DNA from: an uncultured Oscillospiraceae bacterium
GTDB taxonomy: Bacteria; Bacillota; Clostridia; Oscillospirales; Acutalibacteraceae
Direction: 5' to 3'
Assembly: GCA_900540275.1 (NCBI GenBank)
Contig: UQFO01000010.1
Coordinates: 1 to 64,000 of the forward strand
DNA length: 64,000 bases
Shown: piece by piece, positions 33,311 through 42,927 of the stretch
Layout: every line of letters starts with the position of its first letter
How positions within the stretch are numbered: the first letter of the stretch is position 1
Position numbers and translations under genes: made by a program
Notes under the pieces: generated by a model
Database searches by the model: none
Seen by the model: only the letters and a program-made list of their open reading frames with translations
Told to the model about the DNA's origin: nothing

Positions 33311-33805
33311 TTATTCTACTGTAAATTCAGCGGCGATATTCAAGTCCTCTTTTGTGGTATCGTTTGTAATGGGGAGGACAATCCTGTACCGTCCGGGGGA
33401 GAGAGGGCTGTTTTCGTCGGCAACCGAATAGCTGCGTTCACCGGTTCCCCCTGCAAATGCAATAATTTCTTCACTGCTCCAGATTGTATCGATTGCAAGC
33501 GGCACGTGGACCCAGCGGCTGTTATGATAGGCCTGAAGCTCATATTGCGCGCCAAATGAGTACGAGTCCTTTGTATCATTTGATAAGACGGCAATTACCT
33601 TCTGGACGTCCTTAGGATAGCTTTTCTGCTTTGTTTGGAAGGAGAGGTTGTCTATTTTGGATATGATGGCTTCGGTGGGTGCTTCCGTGGCGGAAGCCGC
33701 CTGTGTTTCATCTGCAATGGAGCTTATGTTATGCTGGTTGGAGCAGCCGCAGAGGGTGAAGGCAGCTGTCATAATAAGAGCCATTATCCATATAAGTCCT
33801 TTCAT
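33311..33805 (-). CDS. Lipoprotein with C-terminal Ig-like domain
   Basis: 164 aa. N-terminal signal with lipobox LCGC (Cys about residue 21) predicts lipidation by Lgt and anchoring outside the membrane. A Ser/Thr/Ala-rich linker leads to a beta-rich domain (about 50-164) resembling bacterial Ig-like folds with YELQAYHNSRWVHVPL and SPLSPGRYRIVLPI. AGGTGATT precedes ATG. Cotranscribed with the gene at 33810 (4-bp gap). Confidence 0.8.
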   Translation of the reverse strand: MKGLIWIMALIMTAAFTLCGCSNQHNISSIADETQAASATEAPTEAIISKIDNLSFQTKQKSYPKDVQKVIAVLSNDTKDSYSFGAQYELQAYHNSRWVHVPLAIDTIWSSEEIIAFAGGTGERSYSVADENSPLSPGRYRIVLPITNDTTKEDLNIAAEFTVE

Positions 33806-33809
33806 CCAA

Positions 33810-34526
33810 TCACCTGCTTAGTATCGGTTTAAGTACCAAAGGTTGATACCAATTATTTGTACTGACGGCGGCTTCCTTCAATTCTCCGGTTGTCTTTTCA
33901 AAGATAATCGCCTCGGAATCAAGAATCTCATTTTTAAAGTTTTGGATTTTCTCTGCGGTCAAGTTGAAGATGCTAACAGAAATTGCATTTTGGTCGTCTA
34001 GTAACATAAAATAACGGATATCGTCACAAATATTCGGTTGGTGAGTTCCCCTTTTTTGGTTTTCTAAATTTGTTTCAATTTTTGCACTGATTATATCCAT
34101 CATTTGCGTTAACTCTTCATGAGAATACGCTGCAGATTCAAACCGCACAGCAGAATTTCCTGCCGCTTCCGTAAGCGTTTGCCTGATTTCCGGAGTATTG
34201 TCGGTGAGCATGACGGCGAGCTTGCCGTTGCCATCAATATAGGAGCCTGCGTAATAATCGGGGTAGCTCGTTGCGCGGTTTGTCCGTCCTGAGGGAACGC
34301 AGCGCAGGAACTCATCGATATTTTCACCGGCTTCGCTTGCGTCGCGCTGCTTGTCAAAGATGGCGTTCAAGGCGGCGTCCTCACTTTGTTCCGGTTCTTG
34401 CAGCTGCATATGATTGTACCCAACAGCCGTTACGGATAAGATGGAGAAAAGCACTATCGCCAGAGCTAACAGTCCGCTCAATATGATTGAAAATTTGTTT
34501 TTGCTTTTCTTCCATATCATTTTCAT
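33810..34526 (-). CDS. Membrane-anchored protein of unknown function
   Basis: About 238 aa from the ATG at 34526, which AAGGAG favours; an ATG at 34538 is also in frame. One N-terminal membrane segment (about 12-34) following a Lys-rich start, then an extracellular domain of about 200 residues with acidic and polar composition. No family recognised. Four bases separate it from the lipoprotein, so the two may act together at the cell surface. Confidence 0.7.
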   Translation of the reverse strand: MKMIWKKSKNKFSIILSGLLALAIVLFSILSVTAVGYNHMQLQEPEQSEDAALNAIFDKQRDASEAGENIDEFLRCVPSGRTNRATSYPDYYAGSYIDGNGKLAVMLTDNTPEIRQTLTEAAGNSAVRFESAAYSHEELTQMMDIISAKIETNLENQKRGTHQPNICDDIRYFMLLDDQNAISVSIFNLTAEKIQNFKNEILDSEAIIFEKTTGELKEAAVSTNNWYQPLVLKPILSR

Positions 34527-34678
34527 GCACTCCTTCATAAAAATTGAGGTAAAATTATTAGTTACGTGAGTTGAAATATTAAAACCACCTTCTTTATATT
34601 AATATTATAACCTTATAATTATAAAAAATAAAGAGTTTTTCGCATTTGCTATGTTTTTTGTGTAATTTAACATAAAGA

Positions 34679-34706
34679 GTCCCCGGCATGAAACCATGCC
34701 GGGGAC
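34679..34706. terminator. Terminator after the gene at 34723
   Basis: GTCCCCGGCATG/CATGCCGGGGAC with AAAC loop; on the minus strand CTCTTTATG follows. Confidence 0.75.
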
Positions 34707-34722
34707 AATGCGCCTGTTATTC

Positions 34723-35016
34723 TTATTCGTTTGAGGCAAGCGCCCGGTTGAGCCAGATCTCGCCAATGTCCATTGCCAGATAAAGGCCGTTTTTTTCACT
34801 CGCCTTTACAACCTGCTTCCTCGGGCTGATATCGGGGTCGGTGCACATCAGCTGGACCGTTACCTTATCCGCGACCTCCAGGTCGTTAACCGTTTTCTTT
34901 GACTTTATCTGAAGCCGGATTACATACCGTTCGTCCATATTGCCGTAATACAGCACGTCGCCGCAGCGCACGAGCGGCTTTCCTTTATAGGTAGGGAACT
35001 TCTCTTTCTCCGCCAT
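34723..35016 (-). CDS. Small conserved protein of unknown function
   Basis: 97 aa starting at the ATG after GGGAGGT (an in-frame TTG two codons upstream is less likely). No membrane segment. Compact beta-rich pattern: GKPLVRCGDVLYYGNMDERYVIRLQI and KVTVQLMCTDPDISP. Looks like a conserved clostridial small protein, but I cannot name a domain. Single-gene unit. Confidence 0.7.
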   Translation of the reverse strand: MAEKEKFPTYKGKPLVRCGDVLYYGNMDERYVIRLQIKSKKTVNDLEVADKVTVQLMCTDPDISPRKQVVKASEKNGLYLAMDIGEIWLNRALASNE

Positions 35017-35287
35017 AGACAATACCTCCCTCTGCGTTTTTCTTTCAGATAATTATAGCATGAAACGCCCTTTCAGTAAAGCTTTTTTTCAGATGGTTAC
35101 ATTTTTTTGTTCATAAATAAATATTTAGTGATTGTTAACAGTATTTCCCTGACAAATTCTAAGCGGAATCCAGTGCTTATTTCTCGAGCGGAAATTCAAC
35201 TGATTGTTATAATGATAAAATAAATTAACATTTTATGCCCGCTTTTTCATACCGTTTTTAGACGGTATCTATAAAGGAGGACCGTGT

Positions 35288-37543
35288 GTGTTCAAAAAGA
35301 AACTGATAACGGGAGCCGTGGCGGTTATGATGACCTTTTCACTGGTTTGCACGCCTGTCAATACATATGCGCAGACGAACGAAACGCTGAAAGCTGAGGA
35401 GCTTGACCGGCTTGCTTATCTTGGCGATGATTTGGGCGCGGTCTACAGCAGGGAAAGCACCTCTTTTAAGGTGTGGGCGCCTACGGCGTCTGAGGTGAAG
35501 CTCAAGCTTTACGGGACGGGCAGCGACGGTGAAGACGGCGCAAAGGTTTTAGAGGAAACGCCGATGGACTACAGCAGCGGCGACGGCACGTGGTCAATTA
35601 CCGCAAAGGGAGACCTGGACGGCGTTTATTATACGTACCTGGTTACGGTTGACGGAAAAACAAACGAAACGGCCGATATTTACGCGAAGGCCGCGGGAGT
35701 AAACGGTGACAGGAGCATGGTCGTCGATTTGAGCAGAACCGACCCGGAGGGCTGGGATGAGGATAAGGGTGCTTATCTTAAAAACCAGACGGATGCGATT
35801 ATCTGGGAGGTCCATGTAAAGGATTACAGCAATCATGCGTCCTCTGGCGTCAGCGAGAAAAACAGGGGCAAATACCTCGCGTTTACGGAGAAAGGCACGA
35901 CCCTGAACGGAGAGGGGAAAATCCCCACAGGAATCGATTATTTAAAAGAGCTCGGCGTTAACTGCGTACAGATTAACCCGTTTTATGATTATGGCTCAGT
36001 CGATGAAGCGTCGACTGACAAAGAAGCCTTTAACTGGGGCTACGACCCCAAGAATTATAATGTGCCGGAGGGGTCTTATTCCTCCGACCCATTTGACGGG
36101 CATGTTAGAATCAATGAAGCGAAGCAGATGGTTAAAGCTCTGCACGATGCGGGCATTGCCGTCATAATGGACGTTGTATACAACCACACCTTTACCGGAG
36201 AGGATTCGTTCTTTAACAAAACCGTGCCCGGCTATTACTACCGGTTTTTGGAGGACGGCTCCTGGTCAAGCGATTCTGGCTGCGGAAACGACACGGCGTC
36301 GGAGCGTGAAATGTACCGGAAGTTTATGGTGGATTCCGTCCGTTACTGGGCGCAGGAATACCATATCGACGGCTTCCGCTTTGACTTGATGGGCCTGCAC
36401 GATGTGGAAACCATGAATTTAATCCGCAGCGAGCTGGACAAGCTGCCGGACGGTGAGCAGATTATCATGTACGGCGAGGCCTGGGATATGGCTAAGGCTA
36501 CGACCGCCGAGATGGCAAGCCAGAGGAATATGCCGGAGCTGAGCGACCGTATCGGCGCGTTCAACGACGGCATCCGCGACGTACTCAAGGGCGACAACTT
36601 CAATGCACAGAGCAAAGGCTTTGTGCAGGGGAAGGGCGCTCCGACACGCATGAAGCGCGGCATTAAGGGCGCTATAGACGATTGGGCGAAGCAGCCCTCG
36701 CAGACGGTTACCTACGCTTCGTGCCATGACAACATGACGCTTTATGACAAGCTTGTTGCTTCAGTAAAGGGGACGGACGCCGATTACCGCAAGCGGTACG
36801 ACGACCTGGTAGAAATGAATAAGCTTTCCGCGGCGGTTATCCTTACCTCGCAGGGCAGTTCTTTTATGCTGGCGGGGGAAGAGATGGGCCGCTCCAAGGA
36901 CGGCGACCACAACAGCTATAAATCCCCGGCGTCCCTCAATCAAATAGACTGGAATAATCTTATAAAATACGGCGATTTGGTATCGTACTACGCTGGTTTG
37001 ACTGAAATACGCAGGAATTTTGCGCCGTTTACATGTCCCGACAAAACGTCGGCTGACAATATGGTATTCTTTGAGGAAACAGACAAGCATGTGGTCGGCT
37101 ATACGCTGCAAAACACAGAGACGGCGGACAAGCAATGGGAAAGGGTCGCGTGCATTTTTAACTCCGACCCTGAGAAAGACGCAGAGGTTACAATAGAAGG
37201 CAAAAACCTGCCCGGGGAATGGGTGGTTATTGCTAACCAGGAGGAAGCGGGCGTTTTAAAGCTCGGCGAGGTTTCGGGCAACCGGGTTACCGTACCGAAA
37301 ACGAGCGCTGTAATCCTTGTTGATAAGGAAAGCTTTGAGCGCGTGGGGCTTACAGCTGCCGGTACGCTCAAGGAAACACTCAGGAATGTTACCGGGCAGG
37401 AAACCCAGCCGGCGACGCAGGCTGAAAAAACAGATGAAAAGCAGGACAGCGGTTTTATGCTGCCTGTGCTTATTGGCGCGGCGGTACTGGTTGCCGGCGC
37501 GGCAGCGGCGGGGATTATCCTGTACCGCAAAAAACGAAGGTAA
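35288..37543 (+). CDS. Membrane-anchored GH13 pullulanase-type alpha-glucan debranching enzyme
   Basis: 751 aa, GTG start after AAAGGAGGACC. Signal peptide 1-29, then a CBM48-like N-terminal domain (about 40-150, FKVWAPTASEVKLKLY). Next is a GH13 barrel with the type I pullulanase motif NWGYDPKNYNVPEGSYS, and VIMDVVYNHT, GFRFDLMGLHD (nucleophile Asp, about 365), MYGEAWD (acid/base Glu) and YASCHDNMTL (third Asp). The C-terminus has a polar linker, a hydrophobic helix and KKRR, a membrane anchor. It cuts alpha-1,6 branches of pullulan or starch outside the cell. Paralogous to the next gene. Confidence 0.92.
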   Translation: MFKKKLITGAVAVMMTFSLVCTPVNTYAQTNETLKAEELDRLAYLGDDLGAVYSRESTSFKVWAPTASEVKLKLYGTGSDGEDGAKVLEETPMDYSSGDGTWSITAKGDLDGVYYTYLVTVDGKTNETADIYAKAAGVNGDRSMVVDLSRTDPEGWDEDKGAYLKNQTDAIIWEVHVKDYSNHASSGVSEKNRGKYLAFTEKGTTLNGEGKIPTGIDYLKELGVNCVQINPFYDYGSVDEASTDKEAFNWGYDPKNYNVPEGSYSSDPFDGHVRINEAKQMVKALHDAGIAVIMDVVYNHTFTGEDSFFNKTVPGYYYRFLEDGSWSSDSGCGNDTASEREMYRKFMVDSVRYWAQEYHIDGFRFDLMGLHDVETMNLIRSELDKLPDGEQIIMYGEAWDMAKATTAEMASQRNMPELSDRIGAFNDGIRDVLKGDNFNAQSKGFVQGKGAPTRMKRGIKGAIDDWAKQPSQTVTYASCHDNMTLYDKLVASVKGTDADYRKRYDDLVEMNKLSAAVILTSQGSSFMLAGEEMGRSKDGDHNSYKSPASLNQIDWNNLIKYGDLVSYYAGLTEIRRNFAPFTCPDKTSADNMVFFEETDKHVVGYTLQNTETADKQWERVACIFNSDPEKDAEVTIEGKNLPGEWVVIANQEEAGVLKLGEVSGNRVTVPKTSAVILVDKESFERVGLTAAGTLKETLRNVTGQETQPATQAEKTDEKQDSGFMLPVLIGAAVLVAGAAAAGIILYRKKRR

Positions 37544-37595
37544 TTCTTTCCGGTTTCCGGAAATGATTATAAAAACAATTCAAGGAGGAATTCCA

Positions 37596-40500
37596 GTGAG
37601 AATCAGGAGAGTTACGGCAATCGCATTATCTTTGATGATGATTGTCAGCGTTTTCTGTGTTCCGACCGTCTTTGCTGCGGGCAACTATTATGAAGAATAT
37701 GCTGCCGGCCTGGACGAGAAGGCATACACAGGCAACGATTTGGGTGCAACGTACACCCCGGAAGCCACAACCTTTAAGGTATGGTCTCCGTCAGCAAGCG
37801 ATGCAAAGCTGATACTGTACACCACAGGCAGCGACAAAGAAGAGGGCGCTAAAAAGATTTTGACGACAGACATGACCTACAATGAGGAAAACGGCGTATG
37901 GTCTGTCACGGTCAGCGGCGACCTCAAGAACAATTACTACACCTATCTTATAACGAACGACGGTGTGGCGAGGGAAGTTGTTGATATCTATGCGCAGGCT
38001 GTTGGCGTAAACGGCAACAGGGGCATGGTAGTCGACCTCAACTCCACCGACCCGGAAGGCTGGGAGAACGATACCTACAAGCTTGTTCCCAACCAGACGG
38101 ACGCGAACATCTGGGAAATCCAGATTAAGGACTTCTCCTACAACAAGAACTCCGGTATCAGCGAAGCAAACAGGGGCAAATACCTTGCTTTCACTGAGAA
38201 GGGCACAACCTTGAACGGCGAGGGCAAATATGCCACAGGCGTTGACTACTTAAAGCAGCTCGGCGTCAACTATGTACATTTGAACCCGTTCTATGATTTC
38301 GGTTCAATTGACGAGGCCGGAAGCGACAGCCAGTTCAACTGGGGCTATGACCCGAAGAACTACAACGCGCCGGAAGGCTCTTTCTCTTCCAACCCGTATG
38401 ACGGCAACGTCAGGATTAACGAAGTAAAGCAGATGGTCAAGGCCCTGCACGACGCGGGCATCGGCGTTATTATGGACGTCGTTTACAACCATACGCACGA
38501 GGGCCCCGGCTCCTGGTTCCAGCAGACGGTCCCGAACTACTACTACCGCTTCAGCGGCCAGAACACCTGGTCAAGCGGTTCAGGCTGCGGCAACGACACA
38601 GCTTCTGAGCATGAGATGTTCAGGAAGTACATGGTCGATTCCGTTACCTACTGGGCAAAGGAATACCACATCGACGGCTTCCGTTTCGACCTGATGGGCC
38701 TGCATGATGTTACGACGATGAACGCCATCCGCGCGTCCCTCGACGAAATCGACACAAGGCTCTTGATGTACGGCGAGGGCTGGTCCATGTCTACGACAAC
38801 AGACTCCGACGCTCCCGCGCTTGCCACACAGATTAACGCAGGCAAAATGAGCGAAAGAATCGGCTTCTTTAACGACCAGATTAGAGACGGCCTCAAGGGC
38901 AGCGTGTTTGAGGCAAAGGGCCAGGGCTATATCCAGGGCGTCGCGGGCTCCTCAGGTGCTGTGAAATACGGCATCCAGGGCCAGGTAAACGGCGGCGCGT
39001 GGAGGGCAAAGGCTCCTACGCAGAATGTAAACTACGCTTCCGCCCATGACAACAACACCCTTTACGACAGGCTTGTCATGTCTATGAAGGGCGGTTCCGC
39101 AGAGCAGTTCAGCCAGAGATACGACGACCTTGTCGCAATGAACAAGCTTTCCGCGGCAATCGTTTATTCGTCACAGGGTATCCCGTTCGTCCAGGCGGGT
39201 GAAGAATTTGCAAGAACCAAGTTCGGCGACGAGAACTCCTACCAGTCCTCGCCCGAAATCAATATGCTCGACTGGTCTAGGATTATTTCCTATAAGGACC
39301 TTGTTTCCTACTATGCGGGCATGATTGAAATCAGGAACAACTACGCCCCGTTCAGGGACGCCACGACAGACACTGTCAAGACGAAGATGCAGTTTGCAAC
39401 TGCGCCCAACGGCGTACTCGCCTACACCATTTATGACGAGTCACAGCCGTGGAAGACCGTTGCCGTCGCCTTTAACAACCAGGCGACAGACAAGCAGGTC
39501 ACGCTCACGAGCAAGGGTACGCTTCCTGAGAAGTGGACGGTTATCGCAAACGACCAGACAGCCGGCATTTTAAGCCTCGGCGAGGTTACCGGCTCTACCG
39601 TTACGGTACCGGCGGGCGGCGCTCTAATCCTTGTTGATTCCGAAAGCTTCAATACCGCGGCTGTTCCTTCCACGAAGGGACTCCTCACGGTTAAGCATGT
39701 GGATCTTACAACGGGCGAGACCATCAGCACCACAACCATGCAGGGCGAAATCGGCACGCCTTACGAGACAGAAAAGAATTACGCGCTTGACGTAGACTAC
39801 AACCTGGATCATATTGACGGCCAGGCGACAGGCACCTTCACGAAGGAACCGATCGAGGTAATTTATAACTACGTTCCTTATTCCCTTGAGGCTAAGGACA
39901 TTTCCGGCGACGAAAAAGTTTCCCTTGACGACGTGCTGATTATCCAGAAGGACCTTGCAAAGGTTGCTTCCATGACGCCTGAGCAGGCAGAAATTGCCGA
40001 CGCGAACTGCGACGGCGAGGTTTCGATTGCCGACGTGCTGATTTACCAGAAGAACATTGCGAAGATGTTCGTACCGGGCGTTGGTACGGTTGAGGTCAAT
40101 TACCTTGACACCGACACAGGCAAGCCTGTTCCGAAGCAGAACCCGCTCGTAACTAAGGCGCGCACCGGCGCGGCTTACAAGGCGGAAGCAAAGACAATCA
40201 ATTACTACACGCTTGACGAGACGAAGCTCCCGGATAACGCGGAAGGCCGCTACACAGACGGCAAGATTGTAGTAAACTACTACTACAAGTACAATCCGGC
40301 GACCTACACCGTCCATGTCAAGCTGCAGGACGGCCAGACCTGGACGCCGTATCTGCACGCGTGGGACGACGGCGGCGACCTTCTCGGCGGCGGCTGGCCC
40401 GGCGGAGAGATGACGCGCGGCGAGGACGGCTGGTTTACGATTGACGTAACCTGCGGCGGCTCCTTCAACTGGATTATCAATGATAACGGCCAGGGCGCGC

Positions 40501-40610
40501 AGACAAGCGATATGGAAAACTACAGCAGCGACATTTGGGTCGTGCTCAACGTTGCCAAGCCGAACAAGGGTGCGGACGACGTAACCGTATATACGAGCAA
40601 GCCGGAATAA
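37596..40610 (+). CDS. Secreted GH13 pullulanase with MucBP, dockerin and starch-binding modules
   Basis: 1004 aa, GTG start after AAGGAGG. Signal peptide 1-28; CBM48-like about 45-130; GH13 pullulanase barrel with NWGYDPKNYN (about 248), nucleophile Asp365 (GFRFD), acid/base Glu394 (MYGEGW) and Asp485 (SAHDN). After a C-terminal beta domain come a MucBP-type repeat (about 695-762), a dockerin with two calcium loops (about 766-825, DISGDEKVSLDDVL and DANCDGEVSIADVL), a second MucBP-type repeat (about 829-900) and a CBM25/26-like domain (about 903-990, YLHAWDDGG, GGWPGGEM). The dockerin suggests display on a scaffold. It follows its anchored paralogue by 52 bp. Confidence 0.92.
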   Translation: MRIRRVTAIALSLMMIVSVFCVPTVFAAGNYYEEYAAGLDEKAYTGNDLGATYTPEATTFKVWSPSASDAKLILYTTGSDKEEGAKKILTTDMTYNEENGVWSVTVSGDLKNNYYTYLITNDGVAREVVDIYAQAVGVNGNRGMVVDLNSTDPEGWENDTYKLVPNQTDANIWEIQIKDFSYNKNSGISEANRGKYLAFTEKGTTLNGEGKYATGVDYLKQLGVNYVHLNPFYDFGSIDEAGSDSQFNWGYDPKNYNAPEGSFSSNPYDGNVRINEVKQMVKALHDAGIGVIMDVVYNHTHEGPGSWFQQTVPNYYYRFSGQNTWSSGSGCGNDTASEHEMFRKYMVDSVTYWAKEYHIDGFRFDLMGLHDVTTMNAIRASLDEIDTRLLMYGEGWSMSTTTDSDAPALATQINAGKMSERIGFFNDQIRDGLKGSVFEAKGQGYIQGVAGSSGAVKYGIQGQVNGGAWRAKAPTQNVNYASAHDNNTLYDRLVMSMKGGSAEQFSQRYDDLVAMNKLSAAIVYSSQGIPFVQAGEEFARTKFGDENSYQSSPEINMLDWSRIISYKDLVSYYAGMIEIRNNYAPFRDATTDTVKTKMQFATAPNGVLAYTIYDESQPWKTVAVAFNNQATDKQVTLTSKGTLPEKWTVIANDQTAGILSLGEVTGSTVTVPAGGALILVDSESFNTAAVPSTKGLLTVKHVDLTTGETISTTTMQGEIGTPYETEKNYALDVDYNLDHIDGQATGTFTKEPIEVIYNYVPYSLEAKDISGDEKVSLDDVLIIQKDLAKVASMTPEQAEIADANCDGEVSIADVLIYQKNIAKMFVPGVGTVEVNYLDTDTGKPVPKQNPLVTKARTGAAYKAEAKTINYYTLDETKLPDNAEGRYTDGKIVVNYYYKYNPATYTVHVKLQDGQTWTPYLHAWDDGGDLLGGGWPGGEMTRGEDGWFTIDVTCGGSFNWIINDNGQGAQTSDMENYSSDIWVVLNVAKPNKGADDVTVYTSKPE

Positions 40611-40653
40611 CAGCCGGATTTGTAAAATATAATACAATCAGACTTTTGCAAAG

Positions 40654-40692
40654 GCGCCCCGGGGGGAAATCCCCCCGGGGCGCTTCGTTTTG
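40654..40692 (+). terminator. Terminator after the pullulanase pair
   Basis: GCGCCCCGGGGGG/CCCCCCGGGGCGC, 13 perfect GC pairs with AAAT loop, then TTCGTTTTG. Confidence 0.9.
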
Positions 40693-40951
40693 TAAAAGCT
40701 GCCGCACGGAACGGCTCGGTAAAGCAAGCCGTCCGCGGCGCTGCGGCCCTCGCCATATTTCTGCCCATTACGCCCGCGCGTACCGGTCAGGCGGCGGCGC
40801 TTCGCGCATCATTCTTCTATTTGTTTAATAAAAACGCGGCGGAAATCCCCATATGCGGGCTTTTATATGGAAGGGGAAAAATACGTTCCAGCCGCGGCGG
40901 GCGCGGGGGAAGGGCCGGAATACCGGCTGTGGCGCCCTGAAAAGGCGGTGT

Positions 40952-40968
40952 TGTGAAAGTTTTTCACA
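40952..40968. promoter_or_regulatory. Operator candidate TGTGA-N7-TCACA, copy A
   Basis: TGTGAAAGTTTTTCACA, extended symmetry TGTGAA-N5-TTCACA. First of three copies upstream of the gene at 41940. Confidence 0.6.
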
Positions 40969-41060
40969 TAAACTAAACAATTTGCATAATCACTTTTCGC
41001 GCTTTTTTGCTGTGGTATTTTACTATAATAATAGAAACAGCCTTAGTAATTGGGCGTATA

Positions 41061-41077
41061 TGTGAAATAAATTCACA
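41061..41077. promoter_or_regulatory. Operator candidate TGTGA-N7-TCACA, copy B
   Basis: TGTGAAATAAATTCACA, flanked symmetrically by A and T. It begins 109 bp after the start of copy A. Confidence 0.6.
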
Positions 41078-41094
41078 TTATACAGGCGCAATTG

Positions 41095-41111
41095 TGTGAA
41101 TAAATTTCACA
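41095..41111. promoter_or_regulatory. Operator candidate TGTGA-N7-TCACA, copy C
   Basis: TGTGAATAAATTTCACA, starting 34 bp after the start of copy B, about three helical turns, so proteins on B and C would lie on the same face of the DNA. Confidence 0.6.
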
Positions 41112-41378
41112 ACAAAAGGGAAAGGGATAAACTGGGGAAAAATTTTTTTCTGTTTTTTTCGGGAAAAACAGCGAACATTGCATTTTTTGCACTTTTTCGG
41201 GGGAGAAATTCGTAATTTTCTTCTTTTTTGAAAAGCAAAAAATGCGATTACCGCGTTTTTAAGGCAGTTTCACGTGGGAAAACTGGCTATTTAACCCAAA
41301 AAATGGAACAATTTTTATTCGTTTTAAATAGTAATCGAAAGGTGTAATGAAAAAAAAAATCTTTTTTTCATAATTCTA

Positions 41379-41407
41379 TTGATTTTTCCGTAATTATGAG
41401 TTATAGT
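41379..41407 (+). promoter_or_regulatory. Promoter of the starch-binding protein gene
   Basis: TTGATT at 41379-41384 and TATAGT at 41402-41407, spacer 17 bp. Start would be near 41414, leaving a leader of about 525 bases. Confidence 0.65.
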
Positions 41408-41763
41408 ATAGACACAGGCAAATGAGAGTGAGGTTTAAACAATTTTTCCTCCTTTAATTTTCGACATTTTAATATCTTTTTAAGCATTAAAATTACCAAA
41501 CATCACAGATTTGCTACCAAACTTACCAAACCCCTTTATTTTTCCAGTTGTTTGTGTTATGTTTTAGCTGCAGACGACGAAGGGTCTTTTTCAAAAACAG
41601 GCGGCGGTTTCCAAGGCCGCGGCCTCAACCAGAAAGCAAAATCTAATCAGACTTTAAAAGTGAATAAAAGTGCATAAGCAAATGTAAGCTCCGGCAGGCT
41701 TACGATTTGCCATATTCCTTAAAAGGCTTTCTGGTGAAAAAAATTCTTCGTTCGTTTGTAATA

Positions 41764-41808
41764 GGTACAGGCGGCCCTCCCTTCCCAAAGTTTGGGCCGC
41801 CACGTACC
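41764..41808 (+). promoter_or_regulatory. Strong leader hairpin before the starch-binding gene
   Basis: GGTAC-A-GGCGGCCC pairs with GGGCCGCC-AC-GTACC around a 17-base loop. The tail GCCTTTCAATT is not a full terminator, so it may be a stabilising or regulatory leader structure. Confidence 0.5.
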
Positions 41809-41939
41809 GCCTTTCAATTCGGCATCAATGTCAGGCTTGGGTTTGATGTGTAATAACTCTTGTTCCCCGTATCAAAAGACAAGAGCAAGAAAACGTAAGC
41901 AAGTAAAAAATCAAAGAAATGAATGGAGGTCAAGTTCTC

Positions 41940-42854
41940 ATGAAAAAGTTCAGAAAAGTCCTTAGTATTGTCCTGGCGGTTCTTATGCTCGCATCGGTCG
42001 CTGCCTTCTCGGCAACCTCGGCAAGCGCGGCGGAAAATGTCGTCCCGAAGGGTACGGCTATCATGTTTGACAACACAAGCACAGAGTGGACTGACGTCTA
42101 CATCTATGGTTGGGCATTCGGCTTCGCTGGCGAGTTCCTTCCGATGACCCAGGTAGCAGGCACAAACCTCTACTACTACATCCTGCCTGAAGACGTTACA
42201 ATCGGCAGCAACTTCTGCCTGATTGTCAACCAGAATTCCTGGGCCGGCGCTACCCAGACAAAGGACATCGCTTACACTGCCACCACAGTGAACACGATTG
42301 TTCCGTCCGGCACAGGCAGCCCGCTGAACTATACTTGGGCTTACAACGAACCTCCTGTAGTGAACTACGTATCGGCTACGCCTTCCAAGAGCTTTGCTGA
42401 GACGCTGACAGTCGTTCTGTACAGCAACTGCGATAGCGCTACATATTCCATCAACGGTGCTGCTCCGGTTGCTTACATTGACGGCGACCAGATTACGCTG
42501 AACGAGACCAGCACAGTTACTCTGGTTGGTAAAGACGACCTCGGCGATATCGTTGCGAATGCTTCTTACACCTACACGAAGGTTGGCTTGACGACGATTA
42601 CCGCGACCGTAACAGGTTACACGGGCGACGTTTACGCGTACCTCTTCGGCGGCGACCGCATCGGCGCTGCTTTCTACCTGATGGAGAAAGATACAACGAC
42701 AGGTGCTTACAGCTTCCAGTTTGAAGGCGCCGCGCAGGTTATCTTCACCACCACGAACGATTGGGGCACGGCTGTTAAGCTGCAGCCCGCAGACGAGCCG
42801 CTCGTAGAAGCAGGTTCTACCACTCCTTTTACACTTACATACCCCACCGCATAA
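41940..42854 (+). CDS. Secreted starch-binding-type protein with CBM26-like domain
   Basis: 304 aa from the ATG at 41940 (ATGGAGG site upstream). Signal peptide 1-30 ending ASA. Domain 1 (about 31-135) begins TAIMFDNTSTEWTDVYIYGWAFG and resembles starch-binding CBM25/26 modules; a nearly identical layout closes the protein at 43088. Domain 2 (about 140-220) looks like a chitobiase/Fn3-associated domain (YVSATPSKSFAETLTVVLYS). Domain 3 (about 225-304, TITATVTGYTGDVYAYLFGG) again resembles a carbohydrate-binding fold. No enzyme, dockerin or anchor seen. Very long leader with three possible operators suggests tight control. Confidence 0.78.
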   Translation: MKKFRKVLSIVLAVLMLASVAAFSATSASAAENVVPKGTAIMFDNTSTEWTDVYIYGWAFGFAGEFLPMTQVAGTNLYYYILPEDVTIGSNFCLIVNQNSWAGATQTKDIAYTATTVNTIVPSGTGSPLNYTWAYNEPPVVNYVSATPSKSFAETLTVVLYSNCDSATYSINGAAPVAYIDGDQITLNETSTVTLVGKDDLGDIVANASYTYTKVGLTTITATVTGYTGDVYAYLFGGDRIGAAFYLMEKDTTTGAYSFQFEGAAQVIFTTTNDWGTAVKLQPADEPLVEAGSTTPFTLTYPTA

Positions 42855-42927
42855 GGTATGTAGGGAACAAATCCCCGTATCCAGACGGAACAAAAAATGA
42901 AATCTTATAAATTTTAGGGGAACAAAT

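Larger units (their letters stand above)
40693..41939. other. Long regulatory intergenic region before the starch-binding gene
   Basis: About 1.25 kb with no credible gene. The left 250 bp is GC-rich with nothing recognised. From 40950 it becomes AT-rich and holds three TGTGA-N7-TCACA palindromes, a consensus promoter at 41379-41407 and a leader of about 525 bases containing a strong hairpin at 41764-41808. The remainder of the leader is T/A-rich without an identified element. Confidence 0.65.

Noticed and set aside
40952..41111. CRP or Rex binding sites
   Set aside because: CRP needs a 6-bp spacer and Rex a TTGTGAA-N4-TTCACAA layout; these sites have a 7-bp spacer between TGTGA and TCACA.
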